From Nonomuraea fuscirosea (GTDB lineage: Bacteria; Actinomycetota; Actinomycetes; Streptosporangiales; Streptosporangiaceae), in NCBI RefSeq assembly GCF_003001935.1, contig NZ_PVNG01000007.1, positions 248,001 through 312,000 of the forward strand: DNA of 64,000 bases. The letters are read 5' to 3'. Positions 36,087-44,232 of this stretch are shown here, piece after piece. The first letter of the stretch is position 1; each line of letters begins with the position of its first letter. Position numbers and translations under genes: made by a program. The notes below the pieces were generated by a model. It saw nothing but the letters and a program-made list of their open reading frames with translations, ran no database searches and had not been told where the DNA came from.

Positions 36087-37775
36087 ATGCGCTCCCTTCC
36101 TGAGGCCGATCCCGGCGTGCCCGATCTACGCAGCCCGCTCCGCTACCTGTGGTGGAACGCGCGACGGCAGATGCCACAGCTGCTCGCGGGCATCGGCTTC
36201 GCCACCCTCTGGTGGCTGGTGCAGGCGCTCATGCCGGCCGTGCTCGGGAAGGGCATCGAGGCCGTCACGGCCAAGGACACCAGGGCGCTGCTCATGTGGG
36301 CGTCGATCCTGCTCGGGCTCGGGCTGCTGCAGGCGTTCACCGGGATCATGCGGCACCGGATGGCCGTCTACAACTGGCTCGCCGCCGCCTACCGCACCGT
36401 CCAGCTGACCAGCGGACACGCCGCCAGGCTCGGCGCCACACTGCCGAAGCGGCTCTCGACCGGCGAGGTCGTCAGCGTCGGCAACTCCGACATCGCCCAC
36501 ATCGGCAGCTCCATGGACATCCTGCTGCGCGGCGTCGGCTCGGTCGTGGCCGTCGTCACCGTCACCGTGATCCTCATCTCCACCTCGCTGCCGCTGGGGC
36601 TGCTCGTGCTGTTCGGGGTGCCGCTCATGGCCGTGGCCGTCGGGCCGCTGCTGCGCCCGATGCACAAACGCCAGCGGGTCCAGCGTGAGCTGTCCGGCGA
36701 GCTGTCCACCAGAGCCGCCGACATCGTGGCCGGGCTGCGGGTGCTGCGCGGCATCGGCGGGGAGCAGGTCTTCGCCGAGCGCTACCGCGCCGAGTCGCAG
36801 CGGGTGCGGCACGCCGGCGTACGCGTCGCCGGGATCGAGTCGGTGCTCGAAGGCGCCCAGATCGTCCTGCCCGGGCTGCTCATCGCGCTCGTCACCGGCA
36901 TCGGCGCCACCTTCGCCGTCGCCGGCGAGATCCCCACCGGGCAACTCGTCGCGTTCTACCTGTACGCGGTGTTCCTCATCGGGCCCATGCGCACGTTCAC
37001 CGAGGCCGCCGACAAGATCACCAAAGGGCACGTCGCGGCCGGGCGGGTGATCCGCATCCTGTCCATCGAGCCCGAGATGACCGGCGGCACCGGCAGCAGT
37101 GAGGGCGGCGTGCTGCGCGACTCCTACAGCGGTGTAACGCTCCAACCCGGCTCGCTCACCGCCGTCGCCGCCTCCACCCCCGACGACGCCGCCGCCATCG
37201 CCGACCGGCTCGGCCGCTACGCCGAGGGCGACGTCACGTTCGGCGCGGTCGAGCTGCGCACCCTGCCCATCGACCAGGTCCGCTCCCGGATCCTGGTCGC
37301 CGACAACGGCGCCCGGCTGTTCAACGGCCGGCTCCGCGACGAGCTCGACGTACGCGGCGGGGCCGACGACGACGAGGTACGCGCGGCCCTCCACGCCGCC
37401 TGCGCCACCGACATCGTCGACGCCCTGCCCGAAGGACTCGACGCCGAGGTGGCCGAGGCCGGGCGCGAGTTCTCCGGCGGGCAGCAGCAACGGCTGCGGC
37501 TGGCCAGGGCACTGCTGTCCGACCCCGAGGTGCTCATCCTGGTCGAGCCGACCAGCGCCGTCGACGCCCACAGCGAAGCCCGCATCGCCGACCGCCTGGC
37601 CAAGGCCCGAGCCGGCCGCACCACCATGATCTGCACAACCAGCCCTCTGGTCCTCGACCGCGCCGAACACGTCATCTACGTCGAGGACGGACGCGTCCTG
37701 GCCGAGGGCACCCACCGCCAACTCCTGGACACCTCCCCGCAATACGCGGCCACCGTAACGCGCGGAGAGGACTGA
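36087..37775 (+). CDS. ABC exporter half with degenerate ATPase domain
   Basis: This 562-aa half-transporter has six membrane segments and a C-terminal nucleotide-binding domain. The domain has lost key parts. The Walker A site (near residue 358) reads VAASTPDDAAAIA instead of GxxGxGKS. Walker B is LILVEPTSAVD (Asp replaced by Val), and the H-loop His is missing (ICTTSPLVL). The signature FSGGQQQRL is intact. It therefore cannot hydrolyse ATP alone but can supply the signature to a partner. The partner is the next exporter gene, whose defects are the reverse. ATG 36087 is preferred to the upstream in-frame start at 36048. Confidence 0.85.
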   Translation: MRSLPEADPGVPDLRSPLRYLWWNARRQMPQLLAGIGFATLWWLVQALMPAVLGKGIEAVTAKDTRALLMWASILLGLGLLQAFTGIMRHRMAVYNWLAAAYRTVQLTSGHAARLGATLPKRLSTGEVVSVGNSDIAHIGSSMDILLRGVGSVVAVVTVTVILISTSLPLGLLVLFGVPLMAVAVGPLLRPMHKRQRVQRELSGELSTRAADIVAGLRVLRGIGGEQVFAERYRAESQRVRHAGVRVAGIESVLEGAQIVLPGLLIALVTGIGATFAVAGEIPTGQLVAFYLYAVFLIGPMRTFTEAADKITKGHVAAGRVIRILSIEPEMTGGTGSSEGGVLRDSYSGVTLQPGSLTAVAASTPDDAAAIADRLGRYAEGDVTFGAVELRTLPIDQVRSRILVADNGARLFNGRLRDELDVRGGADDDEVRAALHAACATDIVDALPEGLDAEVAEAGREFSGGQQQRLRLARALLSDPEVLILVEPTSAVDAHSEARIADRLAKARAGRTTMICTTSPLVLDRAEHVIYVEDGRVLAEGTHRQLLDTSPQYAATVTRGED

Positions 37776-38085
37776 CCCATGCCCCACACCAGCCCACCTC
37801 CAGCCGGCAGAGAGCCGAGACCGCTGCCCCGCACCAGCCCACCTCCGGTCGGCGAAGGGCCGAGGTCGATACCCTGCGCGTGTCCACGTCCCGCGAGTGG
37901 GTCTCGGACCGATCGCTGCGCATGCTCACCTTCCGCGAGGGTGTTGGATCGCTGCCCCGCACGAGCCCACTCCCGGTCGGCGAAGGGCCGAGATCGATGG
38001 CCCGCGCATGCCCACCTCCAGCGAAGGTCTCCGATCGCTGCCCCGCACAAACCCACCTCCTCCTGCTGGCGAAGGGCTGAGATCG
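37776..38085. repeat. Degenerate repeat array between the ABC exporter halves
   Basis: About 310 bp hold three to four diverged copies of a unit built of CTGCCCCGCACNAGCCCAC, then GGCGAAGGGCCGAG and ATCGAT. The last copy supplies the ribosome site (GAAGGG) and ATG of the second exporter gene; an earlier copy carries the same layout and opens a 27-codon frame at 37,998. The array looks like repeated duplication of a gene-start region. Confidence 0.6.
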
Positions 38086-39861
38086 ATGTCCCGTGAGATC
38101 CTGCCGGTCGCCGACCGGAAGCAGGTGCGCGCCTACGCCAGGCGGCTCACCCTGAAATATCCGCGCCGGCTCAGCCTCGCCCTGCTCCTGCACGGCCTGG
38201 CCGCCGTCGCCGGGCTGCTGGTGCCGTGGCAGCTGGGCGAGCTGGTGCAGAACCTCCAGTACGGCCACGAGGTGAACGTCGCCGTCGTGGCCGCCGCCAT
38301 CGGGGCGTTCCTGCTGCTCCAGGGCATCCTCGTCCGGTACGCGGTGCTGGCCTCGGCCAAGCTCGGCGAGAAGGTGCTGGCCGAGCTGCGCGAGGAGTTC
38401 GTGGACCGGGTGCTCGCCCTGCCCCTGTCCACCGTCGAACGGGCCGGATCCGGCGACCTCATCACCCGCACCTCCCGCGACGTCGACTCCCTCTCGCGCA
38501 CCGTGCGCCACGCCGTGCCCGAGACGCTGATCGCCGTGGTCACCTTCGTGATCACCATCGGCGCGGTGCTGCTGACCAGCCCCCTGCTCATGCTGCCCAT
38601 GCTCCTCGCCGGCCCGGTGATCGCCGCCTCCACCCGGTGGTACCTGCGGCGGGCGCGCGACGGCTACCTCCGCGAGAACGCCGCCTACGCCGACATCACC
38701 GAGGGCCTGGCCGAGACCATCGAAGGCGCCCGCGCCGTGGAGGCCCTCGGCCTGCGCGAGCGGCGGCGGGTGCGCACCGACCGGGACGTCGCGCGGTCGT
38801 TCGCGGCCGAGCGGTACACGCTGGGGCTGCGCACCCGCTGGTATCCCGCCGTCGAGCTCGGTTACGTCATCCCCATGGTGACGGCGCTGCTGGTCGGGGG
38901 GCTGTTCTACACCAACTCCTGGGTGACGCTGGCCCAAGTCACCACCGCTACCCTCTACGCCCAGCAACTCGTCGACCCACTCGACCGCTTCCTCATGTGG
39001 ATCGACGAACTGCAGGTCGGCGGCGCCTCCATGGCGCGTCTGCTGGGCGTCGCCAACGTACCCGACGACCGCGTCCCCTCCACGGCCCGGCCCGCCGGCG
39101 AACTGCTTGAGGCCTCCTCCGTCCGGTACGCCTACCGCGCGGGCCGCGACGTGCTGCACGACGTCTCCCTGACCGTCCAGCCCGGCGAGCGGCTGGCCAT
39201 GGTGGGGCCTTCCGGGGCCGGCAAGTCCACCCTCGGCCGGCTGCTGGCCGGCATCCACGGGCCGCGCACCGGATCGGTCACCGTGGGCGGGGTGCCGCTC
39301 GTCGAGCTGCCCCTGAACGACCTGCGCGGGCACGTCGCCCTCGTCACCCAGGAACACCACGTGTTCAAGGGCACGATGCGCGACAACCTGCTCATCGCCC
39401 GCCCCGACGCCGCCGACACCGCCGTCCTCAAGGCCCTGGAGGCGGTCGACGCCCTCGACTGGGTGCTCGCACTGCCGTCCGGCCTGGACACCGAGGTCGG
39501 CTCCGGCGGCGTCGCCGTCTCGGCCGCCCAGGCTCAGCAACTCGCCCTCGCCCGCCTCGTCCTCGCCGACCCGCACACCCTCGTCCTGGACGAGGCGACC
39601 TCCCTCATCGACCCCAGGGCGGCCAGAAACCTCGAACGCTCGCTGGCCGCCGTCCTGGACGGCCGCACGGTGATCGCCATCGCCCACCGCCTCTACACGG
39701 CTCATGACGCCGACCGGGTAGCCGTGGTGGAGGACGGGCGGATCATCGAGCTTGGATCGCACGAGGAGCTGGTGGCGGAAGGCGGTTCGTACGCGGCCCT
39801 GTGGAGCAGCTGGCACGGCACTCCCACTCCCACTCCCACCACGAGCGCCTCCCCTTCCTGA
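38086..39861 (+). CDS. ABC exporter half with intact Walker motifs
   Basis: This 591-aa half-transporter has a six-helix exporter domain and an ATPase domain with intact Walker A (GPSGAGKST, near residue 374), Walker B (TLVLDEATS) and H-loop (AIAHRLYT). The signature LSGGQ is replaced by VSAAQ. The defects complement those of the 36087 gene, so the two should form a heterodimer with one working ATP site. ATG 38086 lies at the end of the repeat array; an in-frame start at 37897 would translate repeats and is unlikely. The substrate is unknown. Confidence 0.88.
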   Translation: MSREILPVADRKQVRAYARRLTLKYPRRLSLALLLHGLAAVAGLLVPWQLGELVQNLQYGHEVNVAVVAAAIGAFLLLQGILVRYAVLASAKLGEKVLAELREEFVDRVLALPLSTVERAGSGDLITRTSRDVDSLSRTVRHAVPETLIAVVTFVITIGAVLLTSPLLMLPMLLAGPVIAASTRWYLRRARDGYLRENAAYADITEGLAETIEGARAVEALGLRERRRVRTDRDVARSFAAERYTLGLRTRWYPAVELGYVIPMVTALLVGGLFYTNSWVTLAQVTTATLYAQQLVDPLDRFLMWIDELQVGGASMARLLGVANVPDDRVPSTARPAGELLEASSVRYAYRAGRDVLHDVSLTVQPGERLAMVGPSGAGKSTLGRLLAGIHGPRTGSVTVGGVPLVELPLNDLRGHVALVTQEHHVFKGTMRDNLLIARPDAADTAVLKALEAVDALDWVLALPSGLDTEVGSGGVAVSAAQAQQLALARLVLADPHTLVLDEATSLIDPRAARNLERSLAAVLDGRTVIAIAHRLYTAHDADRVAVVEDGRIIELGSHEELVAEGGSYAALWSSWHGTPTPTPTTSASPS

Positions 39862-39864
39862 CCC

Positions 39865-40143
39865 GAACGGGCACGCGGGCGTCGGATCCACGGACGACGC
39901 CTGAATCCGCAGGCTGAGCAGCGGCGACAGGTAGGTCGACGGCAGGCCGCCCGCGTCGCGCGGGACGCCGACGGGCAGGCGGCCCAATGGGTTCACCGCG
40001 CCGGTCAGCACCTCGCCCAGCGCCTGGCCGCCGCGCTGGCCCGGAAGGAAGCCGTACACGACGGCCGGCTCCAGCACGGGACCCAGCGCGTACGGGCGAC
40101 CGGCCAGCAGCACCAGCACCATCGTTCCGCCGAGTGACACCAC
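39865..40143 (-). pseudogene. Remnant of a GH3 glycosidase C-terminal domain
   Basis: About 93 codons on the minus strand read VLVLLAGRPYALGPVLEPAV, FLPGQRGGQALGEVLTG, NPLGRLPVGVPR and SSVDPTPACPFG. These match the C-terminal GH3 domain of beta-glucosidases and beta-xylosidases (FPGQ.GG.A..EVLTG..NP.GRLP pattern). The catalytic domain is missing, and the frame then runs antisense into the ABC gene without a stop. The upstream side is repeat DNA. I read it as a decayed gene end. Confidence 0.55.
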
Positions 40144-40290
40144 CTGACCAGGAACATTGCCGGGTCAGAGCCCGAGCGGGTTCTGGGGTCGGCCCGGATG
40201 TGGGGCAGCGGTAGGGCGGGTCGTGGGGGCGGTCAGGGATCGGGGCGGTTGTGTGTGGTCAGGCGATTGGGGCGGCCGTCGGCGGGTTGT
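40144..40290. other. G-rich spacer before tandem repeat
   Basis: G/T-rich DNA with imperfect fragments of the following 105-bp unit (for example around 40,262-40,290). No gene is visible. Confidence 0.5.
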
Positions 40291-40620
40291 GGCGTTGTCA
40301 GGGTTGGGCTGTTGTGGGGGTGGTCAGGGGATTGGGGCGGCCGTCGGTGGGTCGTGGTGTCGGTCGGGGATGGGTGCAGTGGTGGGGCGGGTTGTGGCGT
40401 TGTCAGGGTTGGGCTGTTGCGGGGGTGGTCAGGGGATTGGGGCGGCCGTCGGTGGGTCGTGGTGTCGGTCGGGGATGGGTGCAGTGGTGGGGCGGGTTGT
40501 GGCGTTGTCAGGGTTGGGCTGTTGCGGGGGTGGTCAGGGGATTGGGGCGGCCGTCGGTGGGTCGTGGTGTCGGTCGGGGACGTGAGCAGTGGTGGGGCGG
40601 GTTGTGGCGTTGGTCAGGGA
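40291..40620. repeat. 105-bp tandem repeat, about three copies
   Basis: Three units start at 40291, 40396 and 40501, each beginning GGCGTTGTCAGGGTTGGGCT, and a fourth breaks off after 40606. Copies 1 and 2 differ by one base; copy 3 has three clustered changes near its end. The unit equals 35 codons, so frames stay open through it, but base composition (G/T-rich top strand) and the lack of a start or ribosome site argue against coding. Confidence 0.9.
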
Positions 40621-40786
40621 GCGTCGGTAGCGGTAGGGCCAGGGTGTGTCGCGGTTGCGGGACATTGCAGTGGTCGGGCGTACTTTCACGGGATCAGTAC
40701 GCCCTGTAGGGGTTCGCAGGCCGGGGCGGGGGCTGGTGGGGCGGTTGGACGTCGAAGGATGAGGGGCGGTAGTTGGGGGTGCTTGG

Positions 40787-42328
40787 TTAGCACTTGGTGT
40801 TTCGGGAGGGGAGGGTGCGGTCGGTGAAGTAGCGGTTGATGTGGTCGCGGGCGCAGGGGTTGAAGCCGTAGAGGGTGTGGCCGGGGCCGTCGTGGTGGAT
40901 GGTGGCGCTGCCGGGGACCTGGGTCAGGACACGTTCGACGGCGTCGGACTCGCCCCATGCGCCGGCTCCGAGCATGGGCGGCAGGTTCTTGGGGAGGGCG
41001 GCGGGTGGGTTGGTGACCGGGACGGGCCAGCCGACGCAGTTGAGGGTGGCGGAGGCGTTGCTGCCGGCGATGCCCGTGTTGGGGGCGATCTTGCGGAGAC
41101 GGGTGAAGATGGAGGTCATCTCCTTGCGGTTGGCGACCCGGGGCCAGTCGGTGCATTCGGTGACGCCGGTCGCCTGGTCGGGGTAGCGGGCGCCCCTCGC
41201 CGGTACGAAGTCGGAGGCGTCGCCCTTGCTCGCCTTGCGGATCGCCGTGGCCAGCTTGGGCCAGGCCGGGGTGCCCTGACGGGCGAGGGCCACGGCGAAG
41301 GTCTGCAGGTCACGGGCCTTGTAGGCGACGTTCGCCGTCGTGGTGGGGACGGGGGTGCGGTCGGCTCGGGCGATCAGCGCGCGCCAGAGCGCCGGGACGT
41401 CCTTACAGTCGTTGGCGGCGCACCAGGTGAAGAAGCGCCGCATGAACTGCTCGTTGGACTTGGCCATCTCCTCCAGCTCGCGCTGCCAGTTGACGGCGCT
41501 GTGGCTCCACGTGCCGTCCAGGACCATCGTGCGGACGCGGCCGGGGAAGAGGCGGGCGTAGTCCTGGCCGTAGAAGCCGGCATAGGAGGCGCCGTAGTAG
41601 TTGAGCTTGTCGTCGCCGAGGGCCTTTCTGATCGCGTCCATGTCTCTGGCGTGGTCGGCCGAGCTCATGTTGGCGAACAGCTCCGGGTCCTTGAGCCGGC
41701 ACGCTTCGGCGTAGCCGCGGTTGGTGTCGGAAAGGCGGCCGAAGTCGGCGTCGTCCTTCGGTGCGTCGGCGATGGGGACGCGGGTCCAGACACACGGCAG
41801 ACCCGTGCTGAGGCCCTGGAACTGGTCGATGCCGTAGCCGCGGGTGTCCCACGTCACGACGTCCATGCGTTGGCGCAGCTTGGCCCACCAGTCGGGGGAG
41901 GACTGGGTCAGGGCGATGCCGGGGCCGCCCGGGCCGCCGTAGGCCACCAGGACCGAGCCTTCCGAGGTGCCGGTGGCCTTGAGGCGGCCCACCTTGAGGG
42001 TGATCTTGCGGCCGTCGGGTTTGTGCCAGTCGGCTGGGACCTGAAGGTCGGCGCAGTCCATGCCGATCTTGTCATTGGGGCAGGATTCCCATTTCAGCGT
42101 GCCGCCGCTGCTGCTCTTTGCCGCACTTTCGGTTGTGGTAGTGGACGGGCTGTCGGTGGCCGGGCTTGTGGTGGTGGTCGGACCGGGTTTTGCCCGCGCG
42201 GCTGCTGGTGAGGATGCCATGCCTGCGTTGAGCAGGGCCAGGGAGAGGGTCAGCGCCAGGGGCACGGTTGTGGGGAGCGCGAAGCGGCGCGTACGGGAGG
42301 AGGGGTGTGGGTTGGGCATGGCGTTCAC
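40787..42328 (-). CDS. Secreted alpha/beta-hydrolase, tripeptidyl aminopeptidase-like
   Basis: This protein of about 513 residues has a signal peptide (about 1-45), a Ser/Thr-rich linker and an alpha/beta-hydrolase domain. The oxyanion segment is YGGPGGPGIAL and the nucleophile elbow GASYAG, with a late His in IHHDGPGHTLYG. Together with the C-terminal TAP-like part this fits the SlpD/SlpE and tripeptidyl aminopeptidase group of secreted peptidases. GTG 42328 and ATG 42319 are both possible starts; neither has a strong ribosome site. It lies between two repeat zones. Confidence 0.85.
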   Translation of the reverse strand: MNAMPNPHPSSRTRRFALPTTVPLALTLSLALLNAGMASSPAAARAKPGPTTTTSPATDSPSTTTTESAAKSSSGGTLKWESCPNDKIGMDCADLQVPADWHKPDGRKITLKVGRLKATGTSEGSVLVAYGGPGGPGIALTQSSPDWWAKLRQRMDVVTWDTRGYGIDQFQGLSTGLPCVWTRVPIADAPKDDADFGRLSDTNRGYAEACRLKDPELFANMSSADHARDMDAIRKALGDDKLNYYGASYAGFYGQDYARLFPGRVRTMVLDGTWSHSAVNWQRELEEMAKSNEQFMRRFFTWCAANDCKDVPALWRALIARADRTPVPTTTANVAYKARDLQTFAVALARQGTPAWPKLATAIRKASKGDASDFVPARGARYPDQATGVTECTDWPRVANRKEMTSIFTRLRKIAPNTGIAGSNASATLNCVGWPVPVTNPPAALPKNLPPMLGAGAWGESDAVERVLTQVPGSATIHHDGPGHTLYGFNPCARDHINRYFTDRTLPSRNTKC

Positions 42329-43384
42329 GATGCCGGAGGGAGTGGTGGCATCGCGTCGGACGAGGGTTTGGTTTATGGGAGGGGGAAGTAAGACCGGGAG
42401 TTGTCAGACCGTGGGTTGATCGTCGAGGACCGACCAGGCGCTGTGAGGGTTGGTCGCTGGTCGCTGGTCGCTGGCTGGTCGATTGGTGGATGGTCGTTGG
42501 CCGTTTGCCGGAGGTGGTGGGGCGGCGTGGGTGACACACCGTCCCGACGTGGTTCGTAGGGGCGGGCGGCTCGATCCCGATGTGGTTCCTGGCGGCTGGC
42601 GGCTCGGTCCCCTTGGTGTGTGGTGATGTCGGTGGGTGCGGTGCCGCGGTGGGGTGGGCGGTCCGGCCGCGTCTGTGTGCGGCGGTGTGGGTTGGTTGGT
42701 TTGCGTGGTGGGTGGGCGGCTCGGGCCCGTTGGCGTGCGGTGACGTGCATTGGTTGCGCCTGCCGCGCAGGGACGAGTGGTTTGTCTCGTTGGGTGTGGT
42801 GAGGTGGATCGGGCGGCCATGCGTGATGGGTAGGCGGCCTCTGTCCCGTTGCGTCTCGTGGTTTGGGTTGGTGTTCCGTGGTGAGGGAGGCGGCTTGTCT
42901 CCTCGGGTCGCGGGTGGTGGGGCGGCGCGGGTAACACACCGCCCGACGTGGTTCGTAAGGGCGGGCGGCTCGATCCCGATGCGGTTCGTGGCGGCTGGCG
43001 GTTCGGTCCCTTGGTGTGTGGTGGTGTGGGTGAAAGCGGTGCCGCGGTGGGGTGGGCGGCCCGGCTGCGTCTGTGTGCGGCGGTGTGGGTTGATTGGTTC
43101 GCGTGGTGGGTGGGCTGCTTGGTCCTGCCGGATGGGTGGATGGCGGTTGGTCCTGTGGGTGTGCGGTGGTGTGGGTGGGTGATGCCGTGCCGGGGTGGGG
43201 CTCGGTCGCGTCTGTGTGCGGCGGCGTGGGCTGGCTGGTCTGCGTGGTGAGTGTTGGGCTTGGTCCCGATGGGTGTGGTGAGGTGGGACCGGGCGGTCAT
43301 CCGCGATGGCAGCGGCCTCTGCCCGTTGGCTTGTGGCGGCGTGTGAGCTGCTCCTTCGTGGTGGGGGAAGCGGCTTAGCTTGTC

Positions 43385-43432
43385 GGGGCTGCGGGGCTGC
43401 GGGGCTGCGGGGCTGCGGGGCTGCGGGGCTGG
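43385..43432. repeat. 8-bp tandem repeat GGGGCTGC
   Basis: Five perfect copies of GGGGCTGC and one altered copy (GGGGCTGG) in a row. Confidence 0.95.
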
Positions 43433-43567
43433 CGGGTGACTTGCCCCGTCGGTGGGTGGTGGCGTGGTGGGTTGGTTGTCCGTGAGCTGACTGGGGCATT
43501 CTGACGTGCCCTCCTGCGGCGGAGGGGACGACGGTTTCCATGAGTCTTGTTGCCGCTCGCCGTGGCT

Positions 43568-43596
43568 GCAGAACGTAGTTATCGGTTACGTTCTGC
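43568..43596. promoter_or_regulatory. Orphan 10-bp-arm inverted repeat
   Basis: Arms GCAGAACGTA and TACGTTCTGC are perfect and flank a 9-nt spacer. It lies in low-complexity DNA with no gene start nearby. It looks like a repressor operator or a small hairpin; the cognate gene may have been lost. Confidence 0.45.
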
Positions 43597-44101
43597 TACC
43601 GGACGTGTCAAGGGCTGATCCCCCTGGCGGGTTCCCCGCGCCTGAGGCCCCTGTCTCGATACTTCGAAATTTCGTGAAGTGTGGCCTCTGACGTGGGTGT
43701 CCTCGGTGAACGCGAGGCAGGTCAGGACGTCGGGGCGGGAGGTGGGTTGTCTCGTTGGAGGGGCGGGGGTGGACTGGGCGGTCATCCGTGGTGGGTGGAT
43801 CGCTGATGCCTCGTGCCCGTGCGGTGTGCGGGTGCGGTGTGGGTGTGCGGCGGGGAGGAGGGGGGTGTCCGTAGAGGGCACGGCGGTTTGGGCGGGGCGG
43901 GCACTATGGTCGCCGACGTTGCCGGTGGGCAGGTCTTCGCCAGGGACGGCGAGGTCGTCGAGGGGTGAGGGCTGCTACGGGTTCCTCGTCTGACCGCTCG
44001 CGGCGGCATGTTGGGGACGTGGGCCGGATGGTTGTGGCTGGCGTACGGTGGCGCGGGCGTCATGTGAGGCACTCCCGACAATGGCGGCGTGCTGTGCCTG
44101 C

Positions 44102-44150
44102 GCATGGCGCACGGGGCATGGCGCACGGGGCATGGCGCACGGGGCATGGC
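44102..44150. repeat. 14-bp tandem repeat GCATGGCGCACGGG
   Basis: Three perfect 14-bp copies (44102, 44116, 44130) and a partial fourth lie about 90 nt beyond the 3' end of the S9 peptidase gene. Confidence 0.9.
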
Positions 44151-44232
44151 GGCTGGCGCACGGCGGCCGGGAGGTTGTTGTGGGTGGTGTGCGGCGGCGC
44201 GGTGGGGGATGGGCCGCGCCGCCGTACGTGTG

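Larger units (their letters stand above)
42329..44232. other. Low-complexity, gene-poor region with duplications
   Basis: About 1.9 kb of G/T-rich top strand hold no convincing gene. The open frames on both strands code for monotonous Arg/Pro/His/Thr or Gly/Trp/Val strings. Inside are a 200-bp segment repeated 398-399 bp later (42,515-42,715 and 42,910-43,115) with a further partial copy near 43,205. There are also two short tandem arrays and one strong dyad (listed separately). Confidence 0.7.

Noticed and set aside
37998..38081. 27-codon leader peptide before the second ABC gene
   Set aside because: It has a start and ribosome site, but it consists of repeat sequence, so I report it only as part of the repeat array.
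37672..40143. Minus-strand 823-codon open frame
   Set aside because: Most of it is antisense to the clear ABC exporter gene; only the first 93 codons resemble a protein (GH3 remnant).
40291..40620. CRISPR array
   Set aside because: The 105-bp units are joined directly without unique spacers, are not short palindromic repeats, and no cas genes are near.
42072..43541. Minus-strand 489-codon Pro/His/Arg/Thr-rich frame
   Set aside because: It overlaps the start of the secreted peptidase gene, has monotonous composition and no domain. It reflects G/T-rich repeats on the other strand.
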